Positions 27,403-39,252 are shown, numbered from the stretch's first letter. The stretch: 64,000 nt of DNA from Chloroflexota bacterium (GCA_030447245.1 JAUJPG010000012.1:31228-95227), one strand, 5' to 3'. Numbers and translations are program-made. The notes: generated from the letters alone by a model not told the origin.

Positions 27403-30234
27403 CTACTCGCGCGGGGCGGTCGCGGCGCGCTTTTTGGCGTCGAGCAGGCGGGCGCCAAGTGCCGAAGAGCTCTGCGTTCGCGCGGCGGCCGCGGCGGTGG
27501 TTCCAACCCCGGCCGCGCCGCGCGCCGGGAACCGATCGCTACGCCCGGTGCCGAAGCCGGTCGCCTCGATCGAGATCCGGCCCTTGGCGGCCAGCAGCTT
27601 GCTCGCGGCCGGCGCCGCCGCGCGCTGGGCTCGGCGAAGCCAGCGCTCGTCCAGCCAGGCCCACGCCCGCCGCGCGTCCATCCAGCCGAGCCGTAGCCGT
27701 CGTGCCGCGACGTCGAAGACGAACAGCAGCGATGCCAGCGTCAGCAGCCACGGCCACAGCTCGCGCGGCTGACCCGAGACCAGTCGGTCCAGCGCGAACA
27801 CCCCGCGCGCGTCGGTCAGGACGGCACCGCCGCTCTCGCGAGCTATCTGGCTGAGGAGCTCCGGATTCGCCCGCAGGTCGCGATACTCGGCTGAGTAGGG
27901 GATCACAAAACCGGCCGGCCGGCCGGCCTGGAGTGTGCCACTGGCGTCGGTCTGGACGATGTTCAGGAAGTAGGCGCCCTCGCCGCCGATCGGAATGCGG
28001 GCCTCGTACCGCCCCGGGGCGACCTGCGGTAGCGCCACCTGGTCCTGGGCCTGGCCTGGATTGACCACCGTCGCGCGGGTCGTGAGGAAGTTCTGGTAGC
28101 TCTTGTCATCGGACACCGCGTCCACGGTCACCCGCGCCGTCGCGCCCTCCTGGGTGATCTGGACCTGCATGTTGCGGTCGATCGGGTTCGGGATCGTCCG
28201 CTTCACCACCTGAGCCCAGAAGCGGCTGAAGTCCGGCCAGTTCAGCCAGTCCTGCGCCCAGCGGTTCTTGGCGTCCGAGGTCCAGGCCACGACGTGGCCG
28301 AGCCCGTATTGCCACTCCGACAGGATCGGGTCGACGTCCTTCGAGATCAGCAGCACCTGGCTCGTCGGCTTCGGCGTCGTCGAAACGTATCCCAGCAGCG
28401 GCGGAAGCTGGCTCGCGTCGATCCCCTCGAGGATCGGGCTCGAGCCGACCTGGGTCGGGCGGAACGCCTCCTCGACGATTGCAGCGCGAGCGACCTCCTG
28501 GGTGTCCTTGATCACCATCTGTGGCACTTCGAACGGGTCGTTGCCTTCGAAATAGCGCCCGCGACCCTGGTCCGCTAGGCGGCGCAGCAGGCTGAAGTCG
28601 GCGTCAGAGCCGATCGCGATCGTCGACAGCGTCACCCCGTTCTGGAGCATCCGCTGGGTCAGCCCCTCGTAGTCGCCGCCGCTCGATAGCCCGTCGGTGA
28701 GCAGCAGGACGTGCTTGACCTTTGCCTCGACCGGCGCGATCGCCTGGAACGCCTCTTCCAGGGCCGGGTAGATCGCCGTCCCACCGCCCGGGTTCAAGGT
28801 TCCGATCGACGCCTGGGTCGCCTGGGGATCGGTCAGGAAGCCGATCCGCTGGATCCATTTGTTCGTGTCGTCGAAGGCCAGCACGCCCACCTGGTCCTGC
28901 TCGCTCAGCAGCTCCACGCCGCGGATCGCCGCCTCCTTGGCCAGGTCCATCTTGGACGACCCCGGTCCCCCGGCCATGCTGCCAGACACGTCGATCACCA
29001 GCATCAGAGCCACACTCGCGGTCAGCGTTCGGCCGCGCAGGTCCATCCGCACCGGCAGCGCCTCCTCAAGCGGCGTGCGGTTGTAGCGGCCGACGCCGTA
29101 GCTCTTCTCGCCGCCGATCACCACCAGCCCACCGCCCAGGTTCTGGACGTACGAGTTGATCGCTCGCATCTGGGGCACGCTCATGTCCGCGGCCGGCACG
29201 TTCGCCAGGACGACGCTCTCGTAGCCACGAAGCGTCGGCAAGTCGAGTGTCGCCTGGCCGACGTCACGGACGTCCAGCTCCAGCCCGGACGCGCGAAGGG
29301 CATCTGCCAAATAGCGCGTCTCGCCCGGCTCGGACTCGATCAACAGCACCCGCGGCTTGCCCGACACCACGGTATAGCTGCCGCCCTCGTTGTTCTGGAC
29401 GAAGGTGTCGTCGCGCCCCTCGAGCTGGACCCGGAACAGGTGGAAGCCGGGCCCGAGCGGCTCCTGAGGCAACACGACGCTGTTGGTCCCCTGGCTCAGC
29501 TCGATGTCCTGGCTGCCGAGCAGTCGACCGTCGGCCAGGAGGTGGACCCGCGCCCGCGAGTCCTGGCTCGCCTCGATCGTGACCGTTGCCGAGAACGTCT
29601 CGCCCTCGCGCACGAAGGCCGGCGTCTCCAACTGGCGGACGAGCACCTCGGGGCCGGTCTGCTGGGACAACGGCACCACGTCGATCGGCACCTGCGCCGC
29701 GCCCGCGATCCGCGCCTGGTCAACCGCCCGCCCGGCGTTCTCGTTGCCATCCGAGACCAGCACGATCTTGCGCGCCATCGTGCTCGGCATCGACGCCAAC
29801 GCCAACCGAATCGCGGCCGAGACGTCGGTCTTGCCACCGCCGACCACCGAGCTTATCGGCCCGACCTGGCGCACGCCGCTCAGCGGCCGCTCAACCACTG
29901 GCTGGTCCCCGAAGGCGATGATCGCCGCCTGGTCACGCTCGCCCATTCCAGCGACCGCCTCACGCAGCCAGCCAAGCTGACGGTCGCGCATTTGCGGCGT
30001 GACGCTGTCCGAGACGTCGACCAGAAAGGCGACAGCTTGCTGGTCGGCCCGCCCGGTGGCTCGAGGTCCAGCCAGCCCGAGCACCAGCAGTGCCGCGACC
30101 AGCAACCGCACGCCAAGCGCCAGCCGCCGCCGATTCGCCGGCAGGTGTGTCCGACTCACCCGCCCAACGAGCCAGAAGAGGGGCAGCACCGCCAGCAACA
30201 GGAGCGCCAGCGGTTGCGTAAAGTCGAGCGTCAT
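27403..30234 (-). CDS. Large membrane protein with two VWA domains and a GATase-like domain
   Basis: A 943-residue protein. Two N-terminal helices (LALLLLAVLPLFWLVG and RLLVAALLVLGLAGP) precede a VWA domain whose MIDAS starts at residue 73 (DVSDS). After an Ig-like region (GETFSATVTIEASQDSRARV), residues ~295-395 form a glutamine-amidotransferase-like fold (VLLIESEPGE, SVVLANVPAADMS, GGGLVVIGGEKSYGVG). A second complete VWA domain follows with MIDAS DVSGS at 415-419. Near the end is another helix (LWPWLLTLASLLFVFDVAA) and a basic tail. This is the layout of the large BatA-like VWA proteins found beside MoxR ATPases. It ends the seven-gene minus-strand locus, 42 bp after the previous gene. Confidence 0.88.
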   Translation of the reverse strand: MTLDFTQPLALLLLAVLPLFWLVGRVSRTHLPANRRRLALGVRLLVAALLVLGLAGPRATGRADQQAVAFLVDVSDSVTPQMRDRQLGWLREAVAGMGERDQAAIIAFGDQPVVERPLSGVRQVGPISSVVGGGKTDVSAAIRLALASMPSTMARKIVLVSDGNENAGRAVDQARIAGAAQVPIDVVPLSQQTGPEVLVRQLETPAFVREGETFSATVTIEASQDSRARVHLLADGRLLGSQDIELSQGTNSVVLPQEPLGPGFHLFRVQLEGRDDTFVQNNEGGSYTVVSGKPRVLLIESEPGETRYLADALRASGLELDVRDVGQATLDLPTLRGYESVVLANVPAADMSVPQMRAINSYVQNLGGGLVVIGGEKSYGVGRYNRTPLEEALPVRMDLRGRTLTASVALMLVIDVSGSMAGGPGSSKMDLAKEAAIRGVELLSEQDQVGVLAFDDTNKWIQRIGFLTDPQATQASIGTLNPGGGTAIYPALEEAFQAIAPVEAKVKHVLLLTDGLSSGGDYEGLTQRMLQNGVTLSTIAIGSDADFSLLRRLADQGRGRYFEGNDPFEVPQMVIKDTQEVARAAIVEEAFRPTQVGSSPILEGIDASQLPPLLGYVSTTPKPTSQVLLISKDVDPILSEWQYGLGHVVAWTSDAKNRWAQDWLNWPDFSRFWAQVVKRTIPNPIDRNMQVQITQEGATARVTVDAVSDDKSYQNFLTTRATVVNPGQAQDQVALPQVAPGRYEARIPIGGEGAYFLNIVQTDASGTLQAGRPAGFVIPYSAEYRDLRANPELLSQIARESGGAVLTDARGVFALDRLVSGQPRELWPWLLTLASLLFVFDVAARRLRLGWMDARRAWAWLDERWLRRAQRAAAPAASKLLAAKGRISIEATGFGTGRSDRFPARGAAGVGTTAAAAARTQSSSALGARLLDAKKRAATAPRE

Positions 30235-31814
30235 CTGATGATCAATCCAACCGGCAGCATGTCAATCTGCACCCTGCTAACTCCGCCGATGAAACCAAAA
30301 CCATTCGAAGAGCAGCAGCGCGAGCGCCGCCGGGACCAGCCAGGTCCAGATCTCGCGATTGACCGGCACCAGCTCGGCCGGGCCGGTCTGCACGGCCAGA
30401 CCGGCGCCTACCGACACGGCGCGCGGGCGGATGTCGGACTCCATCTCGTCCGAGGCGTTGATTGCGAACGGCTCTTCCAAAATCGTCTGGCCGGCCGCCC
30501 GCTGCGATACCGCGTACAGCCCTGGCTCGCGGGTCTCGTCGAAGCTGATCGGGCGGCCCTCGGCGCGGAACGTCCGAGACGGGCCGCTCGGTCGGCGGAT
30601 CACGACCTCCTCAGCCTGAGGTAGCGGTGCCACTGACAGCGCGTCGCCCGGGCGGAGGTCGCGCAGCGCCACCTGCCCGCCCGGCTCCAGGTAGCCCATC
30701 ACGTTCGCCATGAAGATCGGGAAGGCCGCCGCCAGCGGCAGGTTGGACTGGCGAATGTCGAACGGCAGGACCGCCACACGACGCCCCTCGTTCTCGCCCG
30801 CGAACAGCAGCGGCGAGCCGTCCTCGGCCTCGATCAGCGTCTTGGCCCAGCCGGGCGCCACGATCCGCTGAGCCCGAGCCACCGCCACGTCGCGCAGGTC
30901 CACGAATTGGAGCATCGGATCGTCACGCTCCCAGCGCCGGATTCGCGGCCGCCGCAGCTCGCCCTCCAGGATGAAGTGCGACGACTCCGGCGGGTTGATC
31001 GCCAGCACGCTGCCGCGCGGCATTGCCTCCGGCAGGAAGGCATCGAAGACGACGACGTCGTAGCGGTCCGGGTCGATCGAGAAGTAGCGGCGCGGCTGGA
31101 TCCGGAAGACCTCGCTGTTCGGCAACAAGCCGAGCACCTTTTCCAGGAACAGGTTGCCCTGGGATACCAGCAGGACCTCCGTCGGCCGGCGCACGTCCAG
31201 CACAGCGTAGGCGGCGTTGTCCAGCGCAAAGCTGTCGGTCCCCGCCAGCCGAGCCTCGACCGCCTTGGCGCCGAGTGGCAGGTCCGAGAAGACAAACTCC
31301 TGGGCCGCTCCCGGGGCCAGCTCCACCTGACGGCTCTCGGTCAGGTTGCCGTCCACCTGGAGCGAGAGCGTGCTCCGCGCCTCGCTGTCGGCGTAATTCC
31401 GAACGCGCGCGAAGAGCTGGAAGTGGCGGGCGTTGCTCGGGTCCGGGCGGGCGGCCAGTGCCGTGATGCCCTGGTTGTCGGCACCCACGCCAACCGAGAC
31501 AAAGCGGACGTCCAGGCCCTCGGCGTCGAGCCCACTCAGGTCGCCAAACGCGCCGTCGCTAAACAGGTACACCCGCGTCGGCGCGGAGCGTCGACCGGCT
31601 CCCGAGCTGCCTTCGAGCGATCGGGCCAGAATCAGGGCCTGTTGGATGTCGGCCGCGCCGAAACCAGGCTCGGCCGAGTCCAGCGCCTGGCCGATCGCCT
31701 GGCGGTCCTCGGTTGTCGGCGCCAGCACCTCGGCTGAGCGCGGGCCAGGATGACCGTCGCCACAGACCCTCGCCCAGCTCGCGCATCGTGCGCGCGGCCG
31801 CGCGCCGCGCGGCC

Positions 31815-32693
<879 letters not shown>

Positions 32694-32760
32694 AAGCGAA
32701 TGATCCTTCTCGGCGGTTCAGGTTCGCGTGCGGGTCTGCAATCTGGGGCGGCTCACACAC

Positions 32761-34443
32761 TTACTTCTCGGGTGTCAGACTCGTGAAGTAGTCCTTGACC
32801 AGGTCCTTCATCCCGATCGGGATATAGCTGTTCTCCAGGCTCTGGACCGCCCGCTCCTGGTAGCGGGCGTGGACCTGGCTATAGCCGACCTGCGCGTCGT
32901 TGCGCACCGCGTCCTCGGGGTTCGGGTTGCCGAAGGACTGGGTCGGGTCGAACCCCTGGCCAGAGTCGACGAAGTCCTGGCGTGGGCTGAGGATCGGATC
33001 GTAAATCGTGTCGCCACGCGTGTTCGGGTTGGACCCGGTCCCCGCGGCCGACCCGCCAGGCTGATCTCCCTCGCCCGAATCGCCCTCGCCCTGCCCCGCC
33101 CCCTGGCCCTGCCCGGCGCCCTGGCCCTGGCCTTGTCCGAGCCCTTGTCCCTGGCCCTGGCCCTGGCCGTCCTCGCCGCCCTCGGCCCCGCTGCCCTGCG
33201 CGCCGGGCTGTCGCGCGCCGGTTTGGCCGCGGCCCTGCGCCTGTCCTTGTCCTTGTCCTTGTCCCTGGCCCTGCGCCTGCTGGACCGATCGGCTGATCGT
33301 GCCACGGCTTTGCTGGATCTGCGATTGCGCCCGCTCGCGCTCGGCACCGGCCTGCAACTGGCCGGCCGATCGCTCGATCTGACCGGCCGTCTGGTCCAGT
33401 GCCCTCTGGGACTCGCTGGGGTTGTCCTGCTCCAGGGCGTTTGCTGACTGGTTGAGGCTCTGACCCAGGCTCGGGTTGGCCCGCGACGCGCGCTGGCCGG
33501 CCTGGCGCATCGATCGGGCCAGTCGCTGGCGCTCGGCCGGCGACATGTTTTCGGCGTTCCGTCCCACCTGGCGGAGCTCCTCGGCGGCTTGCCTGTAGTC
33601 ACCCTTGGCCAGGCTCGTGCCAACCTGGCGCGTGTTCGGCTCCCGGGCCAGCGAGCCGGCCAGCGACGAGAGCGCCTCCTCCAGCTCGGCGCCGTTCTGG
33701 CCTCCAAGCCCCTGAAGTCGCTGCTCCAGCGCGGCCAACGCGGCCAGCGCCTCCTCGCCGCTGAGCGAGCGCTGCTCCAGCGCCCTGGCCGCGTCGCGGA
33801 GCGCCTGCTCCACCTGTTGCACGTCCTCGCCGGGGTTGTCAAGCCCCGCCGCCTGGACCTGGTCTGCCTGCTTGCTCAGCCGCTCGGCCTCTTGCCTGAC
33901 CGTCTGCTGTACCTGCTCGCGCTGCCGGACTACCTGCTGCATCGAGTTTGGCAAGACCGCCAGGCCAGCCGCCAGCGCCGTCAGCACCACCAGGGCGGCC
34001 AGCTCGCGGGGCGCCACACGGAGCGGGAACGCCTCGATCGGCTCGACCCGCCGGAAATGGCTCACCGCGTCATGCAACTGAAGGCCCGCGAAATCGCCCC
34101 CGCCCGCGTCCAGCGATCCCGACTGCAGCTCGACGGCCGTCGTGAGCCGCTCCTGAAGCCCGAGCGCCCGGTCTGCTCGCCGGGCCAGGTGCGCCCGCGA
34201 CGGCTGCCAGAACGCGAGGACGAGCGCCCCGAGCGCCGCCAGGCCTAGCGGCACCGCTGGCAGCGCTGTGGTTGGAACGATGTACGGCAGCACGCGCGAG
34301 CCGGCCAGCCAGACAACGTCGATGGCCAGCCCAACCAGAAGCAGGCGGACCGTCCAGATCGCGATCTGCTGGAGCTTGAGAACCCGCCCCAGCACCGTCA
34401 GCCGCTCCCAGAGCTCCGATCGGTCGGCATTGTGCATCGGCAT
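32761..34443 (-). CDS. Membrane protein with long coiled-coil and Gln/Gly-repeat tract (DUF4175-like)
   Basis: A 560-residue protein. Start at ATG 34443, whose A is the last base of the permease TGA (TGATG). Three N-terminal membrane helices (TVRLLLVGLAIDVVWLAG, LGLAALGALVLAFW, ELAALVVLTALAAGLAVL) lead into a Gln/Glu/Ala-rich coiled-coil region (~175-370). Residues ~384-451 hold a low-complexity tract of QGQ and GAGQ repeats. The C-terminal ~110 residues are ordered-looking, with YDPILSPRQDFVDSGQGFDP and YIPIGMKDLVKDYFTSLTPE. The overall layout resembles DUF4175 proteins found in MoxR/VWA loci. I infer a periplasmic or cytoplasmic scaffold; the function is unknown. Confidence 0.75.
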   Translation of the reverse strand: MPMHNADRSELWERLTVLGRVLKLQQIAIWTVRLLLVGLAIDVVWLAGSRVLPYIVPTTALPAVPLGLAALGALVLAFWQPSRAHLARRADRALGLQERLTTAVELQSGSLDAGGGDFAGLQLHDAVSHFRRVEPIEAFPLRVAPRELAALVVLTALAAGLAVLPNSMQQVVRQREQVQQTVRQEAERLSKQADQVQAAGLDNPGEDVQQVEQALRDAARALEQRSLSGEEALAALAALEQRLQGLGGQNGAELEEALSSLAGSLAREPNTRQVGTSLAKGDYRQAAEELRQVGRNAENMSPAERQRLARSMRQAGQRASRANPSLGQSLNQSANALEQDNPSESQRALDQTAGQIERSAGQLQAGAERERAQSQIQQSRGTISRSVQQAQGQGQGQGQGQAQGRGQTGARQPGAQGSGAEGGEDGQGQGQGQGLGQGQGQGAGQGQGAGQGEGDSGEGDQPGGSAAGTGSNPNTRGDTIYDPILSPRQDFVDSGQGFDPTQSFGNPNPEDAVRNDAQVGYSQVHARYQERAVQSLENSYIPIGMKDLVKDYFTSLTPEK

Positions 34444-35396
34444 CACCGCCATGTGTCGCCACCAAGCAGCGCCCGCACGGAGCGGTGCCCCTTCCAGCGA
34501 TGGCACGGATCGATCGCCGCGCTGCTCAGCAGCACAAACAGCGCGGTCAGCGCCGCGTACAGGAGCAGCGTCAGCACCCAGCGCGGCGTCCGGATCGCCC
34601 CGAACAGACCCTGTTGCGACCCGCTGTCCAGCAGCGGGCGGTACTGGAACGGCAGCAGTTGGGCGATCTGCCCGCTCACCTGATCCGGCACCGAGAGCAG
34701 GGCAATCCACGGGTTGAGCGCCAGCAGCGGCCGGAACGCCGTTTCCATCCCGCCAGACGCCCCCAGCACGTACAGTCCCAGCGTGCCCGTGCCGAAGAAG
34801 AAGACCAGCCCGTAAGCGTACAGCGCCGCCACCGCCGACGACCTCCCGACCGACGAGCAGAACACGCCGATCGCCGCGAACAAGCACAGCGACGCGAGCA
34901 GCAGCAGCCCGGTCAGGATCACGTCGACCGCCCCCGCGCCGCCAAACATCCACGCCATCGCGAAGCCCGGGATCGCGGTCAGCGCCACCAGCAGCACAAA
35001 CCCGACCGAGGCGACAAGCTTGCCGACGACGATCGAGCGCGCCGGCAGGCCGGTCGCCAGCAAGGAGTCGAACGTCCCCTCCTCGCGTTCGCCGGTCAGC
35101 GCCGTGCTGGCGACCGCCGGCGCGACCACGGCCAGCGCCGACAGCAGACAGAACGCCATCACGAAGAACAGGAAGACGCCGCGGTACCCGCTGATCAGCG
35201 CGGCGAACGTCGGCGTCGACGACGTCGCCGCGCTCGAGCCGATCACCGGCACCAGGGTTGGCACACTCGTCACGATCAGCCAGAAGGAGCCGAGCACCAG
35301 CCCGGTGGACGTGACAACCATCAGCGTCAGTACGACATACGTCAACCGTCCCTGAAGACGCGAAGCAAGCTCCTTGCCGACAACGGCGCCCCACAT
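34443..35396 (-). CDS. ABC-2 type transporter permease
   Basis: A 317-residue membrane subunit from ATG 35396 (MWGAVVGKELASRLQGRLTY). The VGKEL N-terminus, a first helix, and the cytoplasmic EREEGTFDSLLATGLPARSI motif (E-REEGT, coupling helix) are classic ABC-2. About six helices follow, including SSVGRSSAVAALYAYGLVFF. It is 16 bp downstream of the ATPase and its stop overlaps the next start, so expression is coupled. The substrate is unknown. Confidence 0.88.
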   Translation of the reverse strand: MWGAVVGKELASRLQGRLTYVVLTLMVVTSTGLVLGSFWLIVTSVPTLVPVIGSSAATSSTPTFAALISGYRGVFLFFVMAFCLLSALAVVAPAVASTALTGEREEGTFDSLLATGLPARSIVVGKLVASVGFVLLVALTAIPGFAMAWMFGGAGAVDVILTGLLLLASLCLFAAIGVFCSSVGRSSAVAALYAYGLVFFFGTGTLGLYVLGASGGMETAFRPLLALNPWIALLSVPDQVSGQIAQLLPFQYRPLLDSGSQQGLFGAIRTPRWVLTLLLYAALTALFVLLSSAAIDPCHRWKGHRSVRALLGGDTWR

Positions 35397-35412
35397 CAGC
35401 CCATACCTCGCA

Positions 35413-36408
35413 TCAGGCCGACACCGGCTCCGGCAGCGGACCGCTCGCGTCCGCCCAGGCGTCACCCTCGGCGAGCGCGGCCGCCAGCTCGTCCAGGTGC
35501 TCGGTACCGCCGCCAAACTCCGTCACCCGCGCACCACCCTGGACCAACCGCGCCACGACATCGGCCAGCCCGGACGCGTCGCCTTCGTAGACGAAGCGCA
35601 GCTCACGCTCTGCCTCGGACACGTCGAGCACGCCCGACTGGCTGCGCAGCGCAGCCGCGGCCTGCTCCACCCCGTCCAGCAGCTCCACTCGGATCCGCCG
35701 GCGACCACGCTCTCCGCGTCCAAGCGCCACCGCCAACGGCAGCATGCCCACCAGCCGCCCCTCGCGAAGGACGGCCACCAAATCGCACAGCTGGGCCAGG
35801 TCGCCCAGCAGGTGCGTCGCGACGAGCAGCGTGATGCCCATCCCGCGGACTTCCTTCAGCACCTCCACCAGCTCCAGCCGCCCGCGCCCGTCTAGGCCGC
35901 CAAGCGGGTCGTCCAGCAGCAGGATCGGCGGGTTGTGCAGCAAGGCCCGCGCTAGTCCCAGGCGGCGGCGCGCCCCGCGTGAAAGCGCCTCGGCCGCCGC
36001 GTGCCGCGCGTCAAACAGGTCCACCACCCGCAGCATCGTCTCAACCGTATTCTTCCGCTCCCACTGGGAAACCCCGGACGCGCGGGCGAAAAACTCCAGG
36101 TACTGGCCGATACTCAGGCGCGGGTAGACGCCGAACTGCTCGGGCACGTAGCCGATTCTTCGCCGGACCTGGGCCGCGTGGTGGCGGGTGTCGAACCCGG
36201 CCACCAGCGCCCGCCCGGCCGTCGGCCGGACCAGCGCGGCCAGCACCCGCAACACGGTGCTCTTGCCCGACCCGTTTGGCCCGACCAGCCCGAGGCTTGC
36301 CCCCTCGTCGACGCGCAGCGTCAATCCCCGTAGCGGCATCGGGCCACGCCCCCGGCCGTCCTGCCCAACGCTGACCGCTTCGAGCTCGATCAGGCTCCCG
36401 CTCGTCAA
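35413..36408 (-). CDS. ABC transporter ATP-binding protein
   Basis: A 331-residue ATPase. The start is taken as TTG 36408, overlapping the upstream TGA (TTGA), because it aligns the N-terminus (SLIELEAVSVGQ). Walker A is GPNGSGKS; Q-loop region IGYVPEQFGVYPRLSI; signature LSRGARRRLGLARALL; Walker B ILLLDDPLGGLDGRGRLEL; H-switch LLVATHLLGDL. The signature differs slightly from LSGGQ (LSRGA), as is common in gliding-type ABC-2 ATPases. A C-terminal ~100-residue regulatory domain follows. It partners the downstream permease. Confidence 0.92.
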   Translation of the reverse strand: MTSGSLIELEAVSVGQDGRGRGPMPLRGLTLRVDEGASLGLVGPNGSGKSTVLRVLAALVRPTAGRALVAGFDTRHHAAQVRRRIGYVPEQFGVYPRLSIGQYLEFFARASGVSQWERKNTVETMLRVVDLFDARHAAAEALSRGARRRLGLARALLHNPPILLLDDPLGGLDGRGRLELVEVLKEVRGMGITLLVATHLLGDLAQLCDLVAVLREGRLVGMLPLAVALGRGERGRRRIRVELLDGVEQAAAALRSQSGVLDVSEAERELRFVYEGDASGLADVVARLVQGGARVTEFGGGTEHLDELAAALAEGDAWADASGPLPEPVSA

Positions 36409-38849
36409 CGCATCAGCCCCGCGGCGGTCACGTCGAAGCGGCTGAAGCTGACGCCGCTGATCCCGCTGTCCGCGGTCGGGCGGAAGGTGTAGCGCACCCG
36501 CACGTCGCCGGTCGCCGAGACGTACGGTGCCGGGTCCCTGACCAGGTTCCGCCCGAACCCGACGATGCGCTCCTCCCACTCGGCCGCCTGCCAGTTGTAG
36601 AGCGCCACCTCGCCGAGCGGCGGGCCGCCAACCGTCGAGCCACGAAACCGGCCGTCGATGTTGACGTACAGCCCGTCCAGGATGAGCTTGCCGTTGCTCA
36701 CCGGCAGGCTGAACTGGAAGGCGATCGACTCGCCGCTCGCCAGGTCGTAGCTGCCGAACTGCTGACGGTTGAGCGTCGCCGCGCCCAGCTGGCGTCGGGT
36801 GACCGTCTGCGCCGGTAGCTCGCCCTCGAAGCCCTTCGGCACGCTGATCGGGATCGAGCCGATGAAGAGCGTGCTCTCCAGCCTGGCGGGTTGAGCGTCG
36901 CGGACGTCCATGTTCAGCACGCCGCGGTCCAGCCAGCCCATCATCGTCGGCCCGGCCAGCTCCAGCCGCTGGAAGTTGAAGCCCTGGCCGAACGCCGAGT
37001 CCAGGACGTCGCGCCGCGCCGCGTCGGTGCCCCGCCGAGCGGCCGCGGCCGGCCCGAGCGGGCTCGGGTACAGCAGGCTCGAGAACGACGTCGGCGGCCC
37101 GAAGCCGGCCGTCGCCGCCGCGTTCAGCGCCATCGCCACCTCGCGCGTTTCGCCGGCCTTGAAGTCGCCGATTCGCGCCACCTGATAGTCCAGGATCAGC
37201 GTCGCGTCGTACAGCGGGACGCCGAGGTCGTTGGTGACCGTGCCCACCAGGTGGCGCCCCTCCACCCGCAGGTCCGACTCGATCCTCCCCAGCCGCGACA
37301 GCTGGCTGTCCGCGACGAACGTGCCGAGCGTCCCAGCGGTCAATTGCAGGTCGTCGATGATCGGCGCCGATCCGCCGGAGACCCGCAGCGACCAATTCTG
37401 GCCCTCGGCGTTCGGGTCGCGAGGAAAGGGATAGAACAGACCGCTGACGAGCGACGACTCGTCGGCTCGGATGTCGTAGAGCGCCTGCTGGCGCGACAGC
37501 ACGCTCACGTAGCTCCGCCCGTGGGCCGGCGCCTGCTGATTGCCGCGCACCAGCGACACCGCGTTCAAGACCAGATCGCTCTCGCGGGCAGCGCCCGCCA
37601 GCGTGAACGTCCCGACGGCGGCAACCCCGGTGATCAGCGGGATCGTGACCAGCGACCAGCCCGGCCGGCCGATCCGCCGCAAGGCAACGTAGTTGAGCGG
37701 CCCCACCACCAGCCCGTAGAGCGCCAGCGCCAGCACCAGCCAACCCGCCGATGGCGTGGCCAGGACGGAGACGTCGACCAGCGCGTTACGCGGAATCCGT
37801 CCCCAGCCGACGAACGAGCTTGCCGCCGACGAGGTCATCCCGACCCCGCCGGTGCCGTGGGCCAGGACGTAGCGCCACAGCTTCGGCGTCCCAGCCCAGC
37901 TCCGTAACGGCTCGACACTCGGGTCGGCCGCCAGGTAGATGACCGTTCCGGCGCCTCGCCGAGCGGCCGCGATCAGCGGGATCCCGTCCTGCTCGACGAC
38001 CGTGTTGCCATCGGTGATCGTCGCCTGGGAGATCAGCCACGGCCCCGCCTCGGTCAGCGGCTCGCGCTCGAACTCGGACAGGCTGTTCAGGTGGTCCACG
38101 CTCGCCAGCCCGGTGACCTTGACCGGCAGCAGCTCCGCTGGCAGCGCCTGCACGGTCCGTTGCCAGGTCGGTCCGCCGATCACGACCAGCAAGCCGCCGC
38201 CGCTCACCCAGGTTGCCAGCGCATCCTTCTGAGCCTGGAGCATCGACCCGGTGGCGATGTTGTCGAAGATGAGGCAGTCCAACGAGCCCAGGAGCTGAGG
38301 CCGGTTCGGCAGTTCGGCCACTTCCAGGTGGGCGATCCGTGCCCGCCGTAGCGGCGGCGGCAGCTCCAGGCTCGGCAGAAAGTCGAACGCGGGGCCGCTC
38401 CGCGAGAGCACCCCGCACAGCAAGTCACCGGCCGCTACCCGCCCAAGCTGGACGTCCTGTTCGCTCAGGACCGAGTCACCACTCACCAGCCGAGCCTGGA
38501 CCCGCTGGCCCGTCGCGCGCAGCTCGGCCTCGAGCGCCATCCGCTTGTGGGACCGCCGTGGCAGGATCGCCGGCGCGGTGTAGACCGTCGGCGCGCGGGT
38601 GTAGGTGCCACGGCTGGTGTTCGTGTCGCTGACGATGATCTGGATCTCGCCGTCGATATCCGGACCGTCGTTGCGGACCTCAACCTCGATCGGCATCCAG
38701 CCCCCGACCTTGCCGATCCCGTCGAAGCCGGCGCGCACCGTCATCTGCGTCGCCTGTTGGGCCGCGGTCGTCGGTGGGACGGCGAGCGGCAGGAGCGCAA
38801 GGACGAGTGCGAGGAGCAGGATCCTGCTGGAACGGGACACGTCACCCAT
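36405..38849 (-). CDS. Large exported membrane protein of the MoxR/VWA locus
   Basis: An 814-residue protein from ATG 38849. It has a signal peptide ([20 protein letters not shown]), a beta-rich domain ([20 protein letters not shown] then [18 protein letters not shown]), and a GATase-like Rossmann region with [14 protein letters not shown] and [16 protein letters not shown]. Near residues 366-416 there are two membrane helices ([39 protein letters not shown]). A ~390-residue beta-rich C-terminal domain probably lies outside. The architecture recalls proteins next to ABC-2 transporters that bind DUF4350/GldG-like partners. It is the first gene of the minus-strand locus and overlaps the ATPase by 4 bp. 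Confidence 0.8.
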   Translation of the reverse strand: MGDVSRSSRILLLALVLALLPLAVPPTTAAQQATQMTVRAGFDGIGKVGGWMPIEVEVRNDGPDIDGEIQIIVSDTNTSRGTYTRAPTVYTAPAILPRRSHKRMALEAELRATGQRVQARLVSGDSVLSEQDVQLGRVAAGDLLCGVLSRSGPAFDFLPSLELPPPLRRARIAHLEVAELPNRPQLLGSLDCLIFDNIATGSMLQAQKDALATWVSGGGLLVVIGGPTWQRTVQALPAELLPVKVTGLASVDHLNSLSEFEREPLTEAGPWLISQATITDGNTVVEQDGIPLIAAARRGAGTVIYLAADPSVEPLRSWAGTPKLWRYVLAHGTGGVGMTSSAASSFVGWGRIPRNALVDVSVLATPSAGWLVLALALYGLVVGPLNYVALRRIGRPGWSLVTIPLITGVAAVGTFTLAGAARESDLVLNAVSLVRGNQQAPAHGRSYVSVLSRQQALYDIRADESSLVSGLFYPFPRDPNAEGQNWSLRVSGGSAPIIDDLQLTAGTLGTFVADSQLSRLGRIESDLRVEGRHLVGTVTNDLGVPLYDATLILDYQVARIGDFKAGETREVAMALNAAATAGFGPPTSFSSLLYPSPLGPAAAARRGTDAARRDVLDSAFGQGFNFQRLELAGPTMMGWLDRGVLNMDVRDAQPARLESTLFIGSIPISVPKGFEGELPAQTVTRRQLGAATLNRQQFGSYDLASGESIAFQFSLPVSNGKLILDGLYVNIDGRFRGSTVGGPPLGEVALYNWQAAEWEERIVGFGRNLVRDPAPYVSATGDVRVRYTFRPTADSGISGVSFSRFDVTAAGLMR

Positions 38850-38887
38850 CCCCGGCCTGCCCCGCCAGCAGGGCTGCCCGGACCGGC

Positions 38888-38893
38888 ATTATA
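38888..38893 (-). promoter_or_regulatory. -10 box of the envelope-locus promoter
   Basis: A perfect TATAAT on the minus strand, about 39 bp before the ATG at 38849. No good -35 hexamer is seen at the right spacing, so activation may need another factor. Confidence 0.5.
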
Positions 38894-39252
38894 CCAACCA
38901 TGTGCAGGGAGCCGGAGCGGTCTGTCGCCGGAGCCTGTCGTCCCCGGAGGCCCACCGCGAAGCTCCCGCGCCACCACGATACCCGCTTCCGACGGCGGAT
39001 GTCCAAACATTAAAGGGCGGAGCCTCCAAGTTCATAATCCGAGGGACCCCGGGCGGGCATGCGACGCGGCGGAAGGCCGCCGCGCTCGGGAGCCCGGCGT
39101 GCTCGCAACAGCCGTCATCCGTGCCCCGCTCCCAGCCGGCCCCCGCCTGAGGACGCCGACCACGTCCGCACCCACGCGCGATCCTCGGTGCTGGCGCGAG
39201 CATAGCGCCCGGGGCACCCCGCGCATACTGCCCTTAGACGCTCGCGGGGCCG
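38894..39252. other. Divergent intergenic region
   Basis: About 360 bp between the envelope-locus promoter (minus) and the clpP promoter (plus). I see no gene, RNA or repeat in it; open frames here are GC artefacts. Confidence 0.45.

Noticed and set aside
28711-30624. A 637-codon open frame on the plus strand opposite the double-VWA gene
   Set aside because: It has Arg/His/Gln-rich text without domains and exactly mirrors a gene with clear VWA motifs on the other strand; high GC keeps both strands open.
34485-35834. A 449-codon plus-strand frame opposite the ABC-2 permease and ATPase
   Set aside because: Composition is Arg/Gln/Pro noise and the minus strand carries Walker motifs and the EREEGT coupling helix.
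35413-37743. A 776-codon minus-strand frame starting at 37743
   Set aside because: Only its last 331 codons are the ABC ATPase; the first part is a shadow of the 814-residue protein, which is in another frame and has a signal peptide.
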